Assembly: GCF_003390935.1 (NCBI RefSeq)
Contig: NZ_QNQZ01000001.1
Span: forward strand, 496,001 to 560,000
DNA from: Lewinella sp. IMCC34191
GTDB lineage: Bacteria; Bacteroidota; Bacteroidia; Chitinophagales; Saprospiraceae
Length of the DNA stretch: 64,000 nt
Direction of reading: 5' to 3'
Below are positions 39,801 through 48,406 of the stretch, one piece after another. The position numbers and the translations under genes are program-made. The notes under the pieces were generated by a model. That model searched no databases. It saw only the letters and a list, made by a program, of their open reading frames with translations, and was not told the DNA's origin. How positions within the stretch are numbered: the first letter of the stretch is position 1; each line of letters begins with the position of its first letter.

Positions 39801-40037
39801 GCCCGTTTGCGCCCCATTCTCATGACCAGTGCCACCTTTGTCTTCGGCATGATCCCCTTGGCCGCCGCTAGTGGGGCGGGGGCCAACTCCCGTCAAACGA
39901 TTGGCTACGTGGTCATTGGGGGATTAGTCGCCGTGACCAGCTTGGCTATCTTCTTCGTCCCCGTGCTCTACGACCGGATCACCCGGCTGGCCTACAGCAA
40001 GGAGGAACTGGAAAGCTACCGGCAGGAAGAAGAGTAG
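36897..40037 (+). CDS. RND multidrug efflux pump (AcrB/HAE1 family)
   Basis: A 1046-residue inner-membrane transporter, the usual length for AcrB-type pumps. It begins MLKFFVYRPKAAIVLSLVLV, has the family-conserved LPITQFPQITPPSVSISGSY and PGMDYLTSNSTNNG blocks, and twelve predicted membrane helices in two sets of six separated by two large periplasmic loops. The proton-relay aspartates are in TM4 (GIVVDDSIVVVEAI), with a lysine expected in TM10 (GLAAKNAILIVEFAK). ARLRPILMTSATFVFGMIPLA is the typical TM11 region. It expels hydrophobic drugs or other compounds using the proton motive force through the adaptor and TolC protein encoded upstream. The substrate range cannot be read. The 3' end is 10 bases from the convergent YitT gene. 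Confidence 0.95.
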   Translation: MLKFFVYRPKAAIVLSLVLVLVGTISLISLPITQFPQITPPSVSISGSYIGADSRTVEQTVTTPIEVQVNGTPGMDYLTSNSTNNGVVGIDVTFELGTDIDIAALDVQNRLGIAEPALPEAVRRLGLTVRKRNPGLFMLVALQSPNGTHDAAFLDNYANIYVKDRLLRVEGIGDAFAVTKDFSMRLWLYPDQMAQLGLTPTDVIEAVRAENQQVAAGSVGAPPQGDSQAFEYTVFLDGRLESVSEFENIVIRTDPETGALIRIKDVGRVELGTFSYGNQSLVNHEEGSILILYQAPGSNALATAKGVYAAMEELKADFPPDVSYQVPYEAASVVEVSIREVVNTLLIALAIVAFIVFLFLQRWRASVIPLLAIPVSIIGALIFFSPLGFNINTLTLFGFVLAIGIVVDDSIVVVEAIQTKLEEGDMSVVEATEAALDDVATPVVTTSLILVAIFVPVAFITGLTGQLYQQFAITISVAVLLSSLVALTLAPALAVMLFSTDRKQAGRLEKVFKPFNRGLEKLKRGYASGLDWVLTHYYIALALLLGIIVATYVLFQVEPTGFVPTEDEGRIFVTFELPEAAANSRTLGVMEEIMGILDTVPEIESYTAVASLNAITFTERSNTGTIFVQLTPWGERKDDDQGIFAMVGKLEQYFGTIVDARVVVIPPPPIPGLGSTSGFSFILQDRSGNATIQEFETNMNAFIGRINQREEITGAFSFFTAQAPSYQLSVDRIRAKQLGVPLNSIYSTLSTYLGSSYINDFTLYGRTFRVVAQADTAYRAEIEDLSEYYVENTQGTMVPLSNLLTYELESTAPLISHYNLFRSASITGNAAAGFSSGQVLDALREEAESLPTGYGYEFSGLSKEQAESGSTTIYIFIFSIVLAFLILVALYESWTVPFSVLMAAPTGIFGALLTLWLLPEIDNNVYAQIGLITIVGLAAKNAILIVEFAKQNVESGQKIREATVNASRARLRPILMTSATFVFGMIPLAAASGAGANSRQTIGYVVIGGLVAVTSLAIFFVPVLYDRITRLAYSKEELESYRQEEE

Positions 40038-40047
40038 GGGAGACCGA

Positions 40048-40905
40048 CTATATTTTCCGCTTCTTCACCATGCCGCCGTGGACGTCATTGATGCTGTTCA
40101 TCGTCACGAAGGCATTGTCGTCAATATCGCGGACGACCTTCAATAGCTTATGAATTTCCAGTCGCGTCACTACGACGTAGAGCACCCGCTGATTGGTGAT
40201 CACGGGCGAGGGGCCGAAACCGCCCTGTCCGTGCAGCTGCGTCACGCCACATCCGATACGCGTGATGAGCGCATCCCGGATGCCCTCGCTCTCCGGGCTG
40301 ATGATAAAGATGCCGGTGTATTCCTCCACGCCGTCCACGATGAAGTCCAGCGCCTTGGAAGCCACGAAATAGGTCAGCACGCTGTAGAGTGCCTGCTCGA
40401 CGGAAAGGAGCATGGCCGCCGTGCAGAAGATGACCACGTTGATCATGATGACCCAGTCACTCACCTTCACGCCCAGCTTACGGCTCAGGAAAATGGCCAT
40501 GACCTCCGTCCCGTCCAGCACGCTGCCGCCCCGCATGGACAGCCCGATTCCGGTGCCTATGAAGAATCCACCGAAGACGGAAACCAGTAGTTTATCCTCC
40601 GTGAGTTCGGGGAAATGGACGAAGTAAAGCGTCAGGGCGAGCAAAACGATCGCAACGGCCGTCTTGATCGCGAACTGGCGCCCGATAACCTGGATAGCGA
40701 GATAGAGAAAGGGTAGGTTGATCACCAACAACAGTAGCGAAAGCGGCCAACCCGTCACCTGTCTCAGCAAGAGGCAAATGCCGGTAACGCCACCATCAAT
40801 AAAATTACTCGGTAATAAAAAGCCTTCCAGGCCAAAGGCCGCGCAGGCTACGCCCAGTACGATAAGAAAGGTATCACTCACTATAGAGCGGTAATTTCGG
40901 GTCAT
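40048..40905 (-). CDS. YitT-family membrane protein (DUF161/DUF2179)
   Basis: A 285-residue protein with about five to six hydrophobic segments in the first 200 residues, including FLIVLGVACAAFGLEGFLLP followed by NFIDGGVTGICLLL, and MRGGSVLDGTEVMAIFLSRKLG, the conserved features of the YitT family. The C-terminal cytoplasmic DUF2179 domain is visible as DALITRIGCGVTQLHGQGGF and VVTRLEIHKLLKVVRDIDDNAFVTM. The family is widespread and its substrate is not established. It is read convergently to the RND operon and divergently from the small lipoprotein gene. Confidence 0.9.
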   Translation of the reverse strand: MTRNYRSIVSDTFLIVLGVACAAFGLEGFLLPSNFIDGGVTGICLLLRQVTGWPLSLLLLVINLPFLYLAIQVIGRQFAIKTAVAIVLLALTLYFVHFPELTEDKLLVSVFGGFFIGTGIGLSMRGGSVLDGTEVMAIFLSRKLGVKVSDWVIMINVVIFCTAAMLLSVEQALYSVLTYFVASKALDFIVDGVEEYTGIFIISPESEGIRDALITRIGCGVTQLHGQGGFGPSPVITNQRVLYVVVTRLEIHKLLKVVRDIDDNAFVTMNSINDVHGGMVKKRKI

Positions 40906-40972
40906 CTTTACGCCGTTTGCTACACAACAATCGTTCCTTCGTCAGGCTTCATCCGCCACAAAAGTTTCGTGC

Positions 40973-41530
40973 ATGATTCGATTACTCCTGCTATTGCCGC
41001 TTCTCTGGGCCTGTTCGGATAAACCGCCCACCACCCCGGAAACCCGCCCCGTAGAGAATCCCAACGCCGGAAACACCGCAATCTACGACGTCGACCCGGA
41101 CGACCCTTACGAGATCGGAAGCGGTAGCTTCATGGATATGCGGCCGGGTGATATTCTGGAGACTTATTCGGATAGGCTAGCCCCCGGAACGCTCGTCAAT
41201 GGGGAAGGAGAGTTCGATGTCTACTACATACTGGGCAGACGTAGCGACACCCTCGGCTACGTCTACTCCGCTGATGAGCGAACCATCGAAAGTATTATTA
41301 TCGAGTCCACGGATGCCGTAACGCAAGACGGGATACGGGTCGGCAATACCTTTGGGGAGCTCACCGAGCGGTTGGGAGTCGTCGATGTAAAAGGCAGCGA
41401 GATCGAAGCCAGGGTTTTCGCTACCAAAGCGCCTTTCCGGTACCGGCTCGGGATGAATGCGGGCCCCGGTCCGGTCGACACCTCGGAAATTGACCCGGCT
41501 ACCCCTATCCTGACCATCGAAATCGATTAG
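40973..41530 (+). CDS. small lipoprotein of unknown function
   Basis: A 185-residue protein with a lipoprotein signal (MIRLLLLLPLLWAC, lipid on Cys14), a Pro/Thr/Asn-rich linker, then one beta-rich domain of about 140 residues (GSGSFMDMRPGDILETYSDR, EFDVYYILGRRSDTLGYVY, GIRVGNTFGELTERLG). The pattern suggests a compact beta-domain found in Bacteroidota lipoproteins; I do not recognise a named family. It sits one base before the MocA-type gene, so it is probably co-transcribed with the MocA/XdhC pair, but a functional link is not evident. Confidence 0.65.
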   Translation: MIRLLLLLPLLWACSDKPPTTPETRPVENPNAGNTAIYDVDPDDPYEIGSGSFMDMRPGDILETYSDRLAPGTLVNGEGEFDVYYILGRRSDTLGYVYSADERTIESIIIESTDAVTQDGIRVGNTFGELTERLGVVDVKGSEIEARVFATKAPFRYRLGMNAGPGPVDTSEIDPATPILTIEID

Positions 41531-41531
41531 G

Positions 41532-42137
41532 ATGGCCGAAAAGGTAGCCGTAATCGTGCTGGCGGCGGGTTCTTCGGAACGCATGGGGCGAGCGAAGCAG
41601 TTCCTTCCCTGGCGGAATACGACTCTGGTGCGTCACGCTACCCTAACCGCCCTCGCCGTGGACAGCGCTGAGGTATTCGTGGTGTTGGGTGCCCGTAAGA
41701 GTGAAGTGATGGGCGAACTTAATGGGTTATCCGTCAACATAGTAGATAATGCCGATTATCAAAAGGGTCTAGGAAGTTCATTAGCCACCGGCGTTCGGGA
41801 AATCATTAAACCTGCGCACCGCCGCCCAAAAAGAATTCTGGTTATGCTGGCCGATCAGCCGGCGGTTACGCCGGAATACTTGTCCGCCTTGATCCGTCAC
41901 TCCGAAGGCGGTCATGGTATTACGGCCACTGCTTACGCCGGCCGCGCGGGCGTGCCCGCCGTCTTTCCCGAACCCTACTTCGACCAATTGACGCGTCTGG
42001 ACGGGGACACAGGTGCCGGGCGCCTGCTCAATGGCGGTACATTCCCCGTAGCTTTGATCCAACCCGATTTTGACCTGTTCGATATCGACACCCCCGAAGA
42101 TTACCGCCGTTATGAAGGAGATCAGGAACGTTATTAA
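41532..42137 (+). CDS. MocA/MobA-like nucleotidyltransferase (molybdenum cofactor type)
   Basis: A 201-residue protein with the nucleotidyltransferase signature VLAAGSSERMGRAKQFLPW near the N-terminus, GLGSSLATGVREI, the metal-binding block VMLADQPAVTPEYL, and DTGAGRLLNGGTFP then DLFDIDTPEDYRRY at the C-terminus. This is the MocA type that transfers CMP (or another NMP) onto molybdopterin cofactors. It overlaps the xdhC-type gene by 26 bases, so the two are coupled. A near-copy of the dispersed repeat (41811-41830, one mismatch) encodes KPAHRRPK in a loop that I would expect to be variable in the family. No molybdoenzyme is present in the window. Confidence 0.87.
   Translation: MAEKVAVIVLAAGSSERMGRAKQFLPWRNTTLVRHATLTALAVDSAEVFVVLGARKSEVMGELNGLSVNIVDNADYQKGLGSSLATGVREIIKPAHRRPKRILVMLADQPAVTPEYLSALIRHSEGGHGITATAYAGRAGVPAVFPEPYFDQLTRLDGDTGAGRLLNGGTFPVALIQPDFDLFDIDTPEDYRRYEGDQERY
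41811..41830 (+). repeat. degenerate dispersed repeat copy (inside mocA-like gene)
   Basis: CCTGCGCACCGCCGCCCAAA, one mismatch in 20 to the copy at 6551-6570. It encodes part of a loop between the GLGSSL helix and the VMLADQP strand of the nucleotidyltransferase. Confidence 0.5.
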
Positions 42138-43164
42138 GCTGTACGACAGCTTTCGGGAATCCAAGACTCCCTGCGCGCTGGCTACGGTCGTGTCCATTGC
42201 CGGATCCAGCTACCGTCGTATCGGCGCCCGGCTGATTGTCGGGGCGGACGGCCGCTATACCGGGGGCATCAGCGGCGGATGCCTGGAGGGGGATGCCCTG
42301 CGGCGGGCGCAGAAGGCCATTCACCGCGGCTCGCCGTCCAAGCAGGTATACGATACCCTCGAGGGGGAAGACCGGGAGATCGGGATCGGTCTGGGCTGTA
42401 ACGGGCGCATCGACGTGCTCTTCGTCCCCCTGGATTACGACGATCCGGAAAATCAGGTGGAGGTCCTCCGCGGCATTGTCGACACGCGGCAACCCCGCTT
42501 GCTCATGCAGGTGGTCAGCTGCCCCGACGGCGAGGTCCCTAGCGGCAAACTAAAAGAGGTGCCACTCTACAGCGTCGACCTGCCGCTCGGCCGCAGTACC
42601 GTTAAACAGTACCGCGACGCCGACGACCGAAGCTACCAGCGGCTTTACGAGTTGGTGCGCCCCGAGCTGCATCTCATCGTGGTCGGTGACAACTACGACA
42701 TTCCCCCGATGGCCCACGCCGCCAAACAGCTTGGCTGGCGGTGCAGCGTCATCGGCCTGCGTCGCAAGTTCAATAAGCATCTGGCGGCCGCCGCGGATGG
42801 TTTGTACGATTACAAGGAAGCAGATTCGCTTACCGTAGATGCGTATACCGCCGTCGCCTGCATGTCCCACGATCTGGAGCGCGACAAGGATATGGTTCGC
42901 CTGTTCCTGCCGCAGTCACCGCCTTATCTGGGTTTGCTCGGGCCACGCAAGCGCGCCCGACGGATGGACGAGGAGCTTCGAGCCGAGCACGGGATGAGCC
43001 TGTTGGATTACCCTAATCTGTACACCCCGATCGGGTTGGATATCGGTGCCGAAACGCCGGAGGAAATCAGTGCCTGCGTGGTGGCCGAGATCATCTCGGT
43101 ATTCCGTGAGCGGCCCGGAAGCAGCCTGAAGGACAAATCAGGTACCATCCACCTGCGGAACTAA
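42112..43164 (+). CDS. XdhC/CoxI-family molybdenum cofactor insertion protein
   Basis: From the ATG at 42112 (MKEIRNVIKLYDSFRESKTP) the protein is 350 residues. The N-terminal XdhC/CoxI domain shows CALATVVSIAGSSYRRIGAR, GRYTGGISGGCLEGDAL and GIGLGCNGRIDVLF. The C-terminal Rossmann domain has LHLIVVGDNYDIPPMAHAAK, ending in YLGLLGPRKRARRM and YTPIGLDIGAETPEEISACV. XdhC proteins bind, sulfurate or deliver the molybdenum cofactor to xanthine dehydrogenase-type enzymes. It overlaps the MocA-type gene, its expected partner. The target enzyme must be encoded elsewhere. The 3' end is three bases from the convergent ppk1 gene. Confidence 0.9.
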   Translation: MKEIRNVIKLYDSFRESKTPCALATVVSIAGSSYRRIGARLIVGADGRYTGGISGGCLEGDALRRAQKAIHRGSPSKQVYDTLEGEDREIGIGLGCNGRIDVLFVPLDYDDPENQVEVLRGIVDTRQPRLLMQVVSCPDGEVPSGKLKEVPLYSVDLPLGRSTVKQYRDADDRSYQRLYELVRPELHLIVVGDNYDIPPMAHAAKQLGWRCSVIGLRRKFNKHLAAAADGLYDYKEADSLTVDAYTAVACMSHDLERDKDMVRLFLPQSPPYLGLLGPRKRARRMDEELRAEHGMSLLDYPNLYTPIGLDIGAETPEEISACVVAEIISVFRERPGSSLKDKSGTIHLRN

Positions 43165-43167
43165 AAA

Positions 43168-45243
43168 CTATTCTTCCAGCTCCATCTTTTCCGCTACCAG
43201 CGTCCGCTTGATCAGGTGGTAGGTTTCCTCCTGACTACGGATCGAGAGGTCGCTGCCCCCCCGGTAGTAGGAATTGCCCTGCTGGTCGCTCAGCAATCTG
43301 GCCTTTACGTTATCGGCTAACTGGATATCCAGTATTTCCAGGATCTTATCCTTTATTTCCTCATCGTAGATGGGGAAGGTGGTCTCTACCCGGTGACTGA
43401 GGTTCCGGGTCATGAAGTCCGCCGAGGACAGGTAAACCAACTCTTCCCCGGAATGGTGGAAATGGAAGACCCGGGCGTGTTCCAGATAACGATCCACGAT
43501 GCTTACGCCGTGGATATTTTCACTGTATCCTTTACGACCCGGTACCAGACAGCAGATGCCGCGCACGATAAGATTGATCATCACACCGGCCTGACTTGCC
43601 CGGTAGAGGAGTTCGATCATGGCTTTGTCCTGCAGGCTATTCATCTTCAGGGTCATGGCCGCTGGACGCCCCGCTTCCGCCTCGGCGATCTCGTATTCGA
43701 TCAGGCCTTCCAGCCCGCTACGGAGGTTAAATTGTCCGACCATCAGGTGCTGGAAGGGTTCGTCGGGGATCATTACGTTTTCCAGGAAACTGAAGATCCG
43801 GGATACCTCGCTCGTGAGTCGCTCATCGGCGGTGAAGATGCCGAAGTCGCTGTAGACCTTCGCCGTGTCCTCGTGAAAGTTGCCGGTGGAGAGGTAGTTG
43901 TATATCTGTTCTTCCCCGTCTTCTACCCGGCGCACCAGCGCCAGCTTGGAATGCACCTTGACGCCGGGGAAACTGTAGTGGACGTGTACGCCGGCCTCTT
44001 CCAGTTTCTCGCCCCACCGCAGGTTGGCTTCCTCGTCAAAGCGCGCCTTCACCTCGATAAATACACTTACCTGTTTACCCAAGGTGACGGCCCGCATGAG
44101 GGCCTGCATGATGCGTGATTTGCGGGCCACCCGGTACTGGACGATCTTGATGTGGCTCACGGCCGGATCCTCGGCCGCCCGCTCGAAAAACCGCACCACC
44201 GACTCGTAACTGTGGTAGGGGTAGTGCAGCAGGTGATCAGAGTCCCTGACCGCGGCCCAGAAGTCTTCCGCTTCCTCCAGGGCGGGGTAGGGCAGGGGGG
44301 GCTGCGGCGGGTACTGCAGCTTGCTCATTCCAAAGGTAGGGAAGGAGAAGAAGTCGAAGTTGTTGTGGTAGCGCCCCTCGGCGAGAATATCGTAGCGCTC
44401 CAGTTCGAAGGTATCCTCGAGGTATTCCCGAAGCTGATCGGGCATGGTCCGATCGTACACGAAGCGGCTTGCGGGGCCGACGTGGCGGCGGTTCAGGCTG
44501 GTTTTGATTTTGGCCAGGAGGTCGCCGGAAAATTCGTCGTCAATGTACAGTTCCGCATCGCGGGTGAGCTTGATGCTGTAAGTATCCTCAATCTCGTAAC
44601 CGGGGAACATCCAGCTGACGGAGTGGCGGACGATGTCGTCCAGCATGATGATGTTGCGGTCCCCGTCCGAACTCGGGAGCTCGATAAAGCGCGGAAGGTG
44701 ATCGCTGGGGACCTTTACGATCGCGTAAGCTACCTTCCCCTTGACCTTGTCCTTCATCAGGATAGACAGGTACAGCTGGGCGTTATTCAGGAACGGCCGC
44801 ACCATGTCCTTGATCAGCAGGACCGGCTGTACGTAGGGCAGCATGTATTCGCGGAAGTAGCTCTGGACATACTCCTGTTCCTCCTCCGTCATATCCAGAC
44901 GGCGCTTTAGGTAAATTCCCTGTTTGGCCAGTTTCGGGATCAGCTTCTTCTCGAAGATGCGGCTGAACTCTTCCTGCTGGCGGTTGACGATCCGCTGGAT
45001 CGTCCGCACGGTTTGCTTAGGACTGATGTCGAGTTCCCGCTTCGTCTTTTTATTCACCCGCAGCAGATTACGGTGGTTGGCCATCCGGACGCGGAAAAAT
45101 TCGTCCAGGTTAGAGCTATAAATAGCCAGAAATTTCAGGCGTTCGAAAAGCGGAAGGCTCTCGTCCTTAGCTTCCTGCAATACCCGGTGGTTGAAGGATA
45201 GCCAGCTGATGTCGCGGGGAATGACCGGGTAATCGTTTTTCAT
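43168..45243 (-). CDS. ppk1: polyphosphate kinase 1
   Basis: A 691-residue protein matching PPK1 throughout. It begins YPVIPRDISWLSFNHRVLQEA, has the helical head domain DEFFRVRMANHRNLLR, and two phospholipase D-like C-terminal domains. The autophosphorylated histidine is in VKVHSKLALV (His431), and a second conserved histidine lies in RYLEHARVFHFHHSGEE. RARVARKSRI-like VQYRVARKSRIMQALMRA and FIEVKARFDEEANLRWGEKL are family blocks. It makes long-chain polyphosphate from ATP, reversibly, at the membrane. It follows the DUF72 gene by 19 bases on the same strand and ends three bases from the convergent xdhC-type gene. Confidence 0.96.
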   Translation of the reverse strand: MKNDYPVIPRDISWLSFNHRVLQEAKDESLPLFERLKFLAIYSSNLDEFFRVRMANHRNLLRVNKKTKRELDISPKQTVRTIQRIVNRQQEEFSRIFEKKLIPKLAKQGIYLKRRLDMTEEEQEYVQSYFREYMLPYVQPVLLIKDMVRPFLNNAQLYLSILMKDKVKGKVAYAIVKVPSDHLPRFIELPSSDGDRNIIMLDDIVRHSVSWMFPGYEIEDTYSIKLTRDAELYIDDEFSGDLLAKIKTSLNRRHVGPASRFVYDRTMPDQLREYLEDTFELERYDILAEGRYHNNFDFFSFPTFGMSKLQYPPQPPLPYPALEEAEDFWAAVRDSDHLLHYPYHSYESVVRFFERAAEDPAVSHIKIVQYRVARKSRIMQALMRAVTLGKQVSVFIEVKARFDEEANLRWGEKLEEAGVHVHYSFPGVKVHSKLALVRRVEDGEEQIYNYLSTGNFHEDTAKVYSDFGIFTADERLTSEVSRIFSFLENVMIPDEPFQHLMVGQFNLRSGLEGLIEYEIAEAEAGRPAAMTLKMNSLQDKAMIELLYRASQAGVMINLIVRGICCLVPGRKGYSENIHGVSIVDRYLEHARVFHFHHSGEELVYLSSADFMTRNLSHRVETTFPIYDEEIKDKILEILDIQLADNVKARLLSDQQGNSYYRGGSDLSIRSQEETYHLIKRTLVAEKMELEE

Positions 45244-45262
45244 GGAAAGAGGAACGGTTAGA

Positions 45263-46171
45263 CTAAAAGAAACTCATCTGTTCGGGGCCGGCGTCCGGCT
45301 TTGGGCCGCGGCTATCGGCAAAGTCCATCCTTCGCAGATGATCGCCCAGCCAAGCCGCCATATCGGGGGCCAGAATGTTATCGGGCTCGTGGGGGAAGAT
45401 ATAATTTTCCGGTAGATTCCACTCCCGAAGTTTTTCCGCCCACGCGGCCAAACGGGTGTAATCACTCTCTATCAAGCCATTACCTACAAATCGCACCATC
45501 GTACGGGGAGCGGTAACGTAGCCGTGCAGCACGTCCCGGCGGCCGGCCACGTCCGTGATCACCGCCGCCGTCTGGTGGGCGGCCAGCGTATCCATTAGTG
45601 CTTCGGTAGCGAAGGGGTCCGCGAACCAGCTCTCGTGGCGGACTTCCAGCGCCAGCGGCAGCAGGGACGGCCAACGCTGCAGGAAGCGCTCGATCAGGGG
45701 TAGCCGGTCCGCGCCGAAGAAGGGCGGTAATTGGATGAAGGCGCAACCCATCTTTTCCTTTAACCCGTCCAACGCCGCTACGAAGCGTTGCAGGCCATCG
45801 TCACTGGCACCCAAGTCGCGACTGTGGCTAATAAACTGGGGGACTTTGGGGCAGTACCGGAAATCAGCCGGAACGGTCTCGTACCATTTTTGAATGGTAT
45901 CGGGCTTCGGGATGCGGTAATGCGTGGTATTCAGTTCAATCGTATTGAACTGCTGCCCGTAGTATTTAAGAAAATCGGCGGCTTTTGCCCCGGCAGGATA
46001 CCACTGGCCGACCCACTCTTTCATACTCCATCCCGTAGCCCCGATGTATATCTGCGGGCGCCCCGCGCCACTGCCCAGCTCGTAGCGGTTGAGGCGGGCG
46101 GAATTGGCAAGGGGTTCCACCGGCAGGTCGTATTCGAGTTCTTCCGGGTTCGGGACTTTGCCAAATTTCAT
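45263..46171 (-). CDS. DUF72 family TIM-barrel protein (YecE-like)
   Basis: A 302-residue protein with the DUF72 hallmarks: IYIGATGWSMKEWVGQWYP, FNTIELNTTHYRIPKPDTIQKWYETVP, FRYCPKVPQFISHSRDLG and FIQLPPFFGADRLP, then LALEVRHESWF. The family forms a TIM barrel of unestablished biochemical role. An N-terminal extension of about 40 residues (EELEYDLPVEPLANSARLNR) precedes the barrel. It is upstream of ppk1 on the same strand with a 19-base gap, so both probably share a transcript. The start region faces the DUF3857 trio divergently. Confidence 0.88.
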   Translation of the reverse strand: MKFGKVPNPEELEYDLPVEPLANSARLNRYELGSGAGRPQIYIGATGWSMKEWVGQWYPAGAKAADFLKYYGQQFNTIELNTTHYRIPKPDTIQKWYETVPADFRYCPKVPQFISHSRDLGASDDGLQRFVAALDGLKEKMGCAFIQLPPFFGADRLPLIERFLQRWPSLLPLALEVRHESWFADPFATEALMDTLAAHQTAAVITDVAGRRDVLHGYVTAPRTMVRFVGNGLIESDYTRLAAWAEKLREWNLPENYIFPHEPDNILAPDMAAWLGDHLRRMDFADSRGPKPDAGPEQMSFF

Positions 46172-46305
46172 TCTGTTAAATCTTCAATCAAAAGAGTGAA
46201 AACTCAATAAAATCTGCTTAAGTTTGGTTGGTATTGAAGATTATTTGCACTTGACCTTGAGGAAGGTGGCCCAGTCGCCTTTCGTAGCCTTACACTCACC
46301 TACCC

Positions 46306-48300
46306 ATGTACAGATTCCTTTGCGGGCTTATGCTCGCGCTATGTCTACCCGTATCGGCGGTAGCCCAGCAATATGGCAAAACTAAATTTGGGAAGATATC
46401 CGACGAAGAGCTCGCGCTCAAGTCTGCCCCCGACGATTCCACGGCCAGCGCATACGTACTCTACCATCACCGGAACCTTACGTTTGACTACAAACCCGAT
46501 AAAGGATTTGTCCGCCAGGAGAAATACCACAAGCGGATCAAGCTTCTCAAACCTTCCAGTTTCGATCTGGCCGATATAGCGATCACCTTCCCGGATCAGC
46601 ACGCGGATGTATCCGGACTGCGCGCCGTCATCTATCTTCCCAACGGAGAGAAGGAAAAACTTTCCGGCAGGGACTTTATCCGTCAGGATCTCAACGACGA
46701 TTACCGAACCATAAAGTTCACCTTTCCGCGCGTGGAGGTAGGGGCCGTAATAGAATACATGTACGAGTTGGAGACGGGAAGCCTCCTGGTTCCCACGCCC
46801 TTCGTATTCCAGGAAAATATTCCCGTTGCCTACGCTGAGTATACCGCCCTCATCCCCGAATACTTCACCTATATCAGCCTCGGGACACACGGTAATTTTA
46901 CGATCAGCGAAAATGAGACGCTGATGCGACCATTCGGTCCCAGCCATCACCAGACAAGCGGTGCGGTCGATGCCCGTGTTCCCCACGAATGGACGCGCTA
47001 CGTAATGGAGAACGTACCGGCCTACGACGTTCAACCCTACTCCAACAATGCACACGATTACCTTCCCAAGGTTCGGCTACAGCTGCGGACGGTTAACATT
47101 CCGTACCAACCTACCGACTTCGTATTACAAGACTGGTTTGCAACCGCGGAAGATCTCGCGAGCAGCAGCAGCTTCGGAAAATGCTATACGTCTCCCGGGG
47201 CCTCCAACAAGCTCTGGGAGGCTGCGGGGCCGGTAGTCATGGCGGGCAAGACCGATAAGGAGCGTATTGACCGGGCCTACTACTACATCTGTAAGAATCT
47301 GGAATGGAACCGGAACTACTCCTTCATGGCCAGCGATAATCCCGACAACATCTTCAAGAACGGCGGGGGCAACAGCGCCGACCTGAATCTTTGCCTGCTG
47401 GCACTGCTGCGCCAGGCCGGCATCGAAGCGCATCCCGCCCTGGTTTCTCTGCGTGACCAGGGTAACCATATCGAGGTATACCCCATCATCGACCAGTTCG
47501 ATCACGTCCTGGTCTATACCGAAGTGGACGGTCGTCCATACATGCTGGATGCCAACGGAACGGATCGCCCGCCGGGCCTTCCTCGCATCGATGCCCTCAA
47601 TCACCGGGCCTGGATCGCCCGCCCGGGTGCGCCGCAGTGGATCGCCCTTGAAATGCCGCCCGCTCAGCATATCGTTATGGCGGACATCGCGGTGGATGAC
47701 GCCGGGATGGCGAAGGCCCAAATAAAAACTCGACTAAGCAGCTACTTCGCCTTCGAAGGACGGCTTCAGGCAAACGCCTCCTCCGAGCTATCCCAGATGC
47801 CCGTTGCCGCCGATATCGTCAGTGTCTTTCCCGAAGCCCGGGTACTGGACCACCAAAATGACGGGGACAACAGCCCCGACGCACCTTTATCCTCTGACTT
47901 CAGCATGGAAATCCCCGCGGCCTACGCTGCTGACGATTATATATACGTTCAACCCATTTTGCTGCGTCTCCTCGACGAAGACCTGGACGACGTGGAAACG
48001 CGCGTCTACCCGATCGATTTCGCCCACCCCTGGAAGAAACAGTTCATTGCCAACATCACACCGCCGGAAGGCTACGTGGTCGATGAGCTCCCGGAAGCGA
48101 TCAGGCTGGTTTCCGAAGACCGCGGAATGGACGCGATGTACTCCGCCACCGTACACCCGGACAATACCATTACCGTTCGTCTTGCCGTCAATCTTGACCG
48201 CACCGTTTATCCCGCCGCCGCCTATCCCGCACTACGCGGTATGTACCGACGCATTATCGAATTACAGCAAGCGCCTATCGTCCTCAAGCGGGCAAAATAG
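46306..48300 (+). CDS. secreted DUF3857/transglutaminase-like protein with Cys-to-Ser change (paralogue 1)
   Basis: A 664-residue protein with a signal peptide (LMLALCLPVSAVAQ). An N-terminal DUF3857-type beta domain (KYHKRIKLLKPSSFDLADIA, RVEVGAVIEYMYELETG) is followed by a transglutaminase-like fold. The expected catalytic triad is only partly present: the position of the nucleophilic Cys reads Ser357 in GGNSADLNLCLLALL, while His400 (FDHVLVY) and Asp415 (YMLDANG) are kept. The C-terminal 180 residues are a beta domain. It is probably not a classical thiol enzyme; a binding or serine-based role is possible. It is 106 bases before a paralogue of identical length, which argues for tandem duplication. 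Confidence 0.85.
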   Translation: MYRFLCGLMLALCLPVSAVAQQYGKTKFGKISDEELALKSAPDDSTASAYVLYHHRNLTFDYKPDKGFVRQEKYHKRIKLLKPSSFDLADIAITFPDQHADVSGLRAVIYLPNGEKEKLSGRDFIRQDLNDDYRTIKFTFPRVEVGAVIEYMYELETGSLLVPTPFVFQENIPVAYAEYTALIPEYFTYISLGTHGNFTISENETLMRPFGPSHHQTSGAVDARVPHEWTRYVMENVPAYDVQPYSNNAHDYLPKVRLQLRTVNIPYQPTDFVLQDWFATAEDLASSSSFGKCYTSPGASNKLWEAAGPVVMAGKTDKERIDRAYYYICKNLEWNRNYSFMASDNPDNIFKNGGGNSADLNLCLLALLRQAGIEAHPALVSLRDQGNHIEVYPIIDQFDHVLVYTEVDGRPYMLDANGTDRPPGLPRIDALNHRAWIARPGAPQWIALEMPPAQHIVMADIAVDDAGMAKAQIKTRLSSYFAFEGRLQANASSELSQMPVAADIVSVFPEARVLDHQNDGDNSPDAPLSSDFSMEIPAAYAADDYIYVQPILLRLLDEDLDDVETRVYPIDFAHPWKKQFIANITPPEGYVVDELPEAIRLVSEDRGMDAMYSATVHPDNTITVRLAVNLDRTVYPAAAYPALRGMYRRIIELQQAPIVLKRAK

Positions 48301-48406
48301 GGTGGTGAAATGGCCGAAATTAATTCTCCATATTTAACCAGGAGGCGGCATTCCACCGCGTAACTTTATTCAGTCCCGGCGTCATACCGGGCAACAATTA
48401 CTCTTC

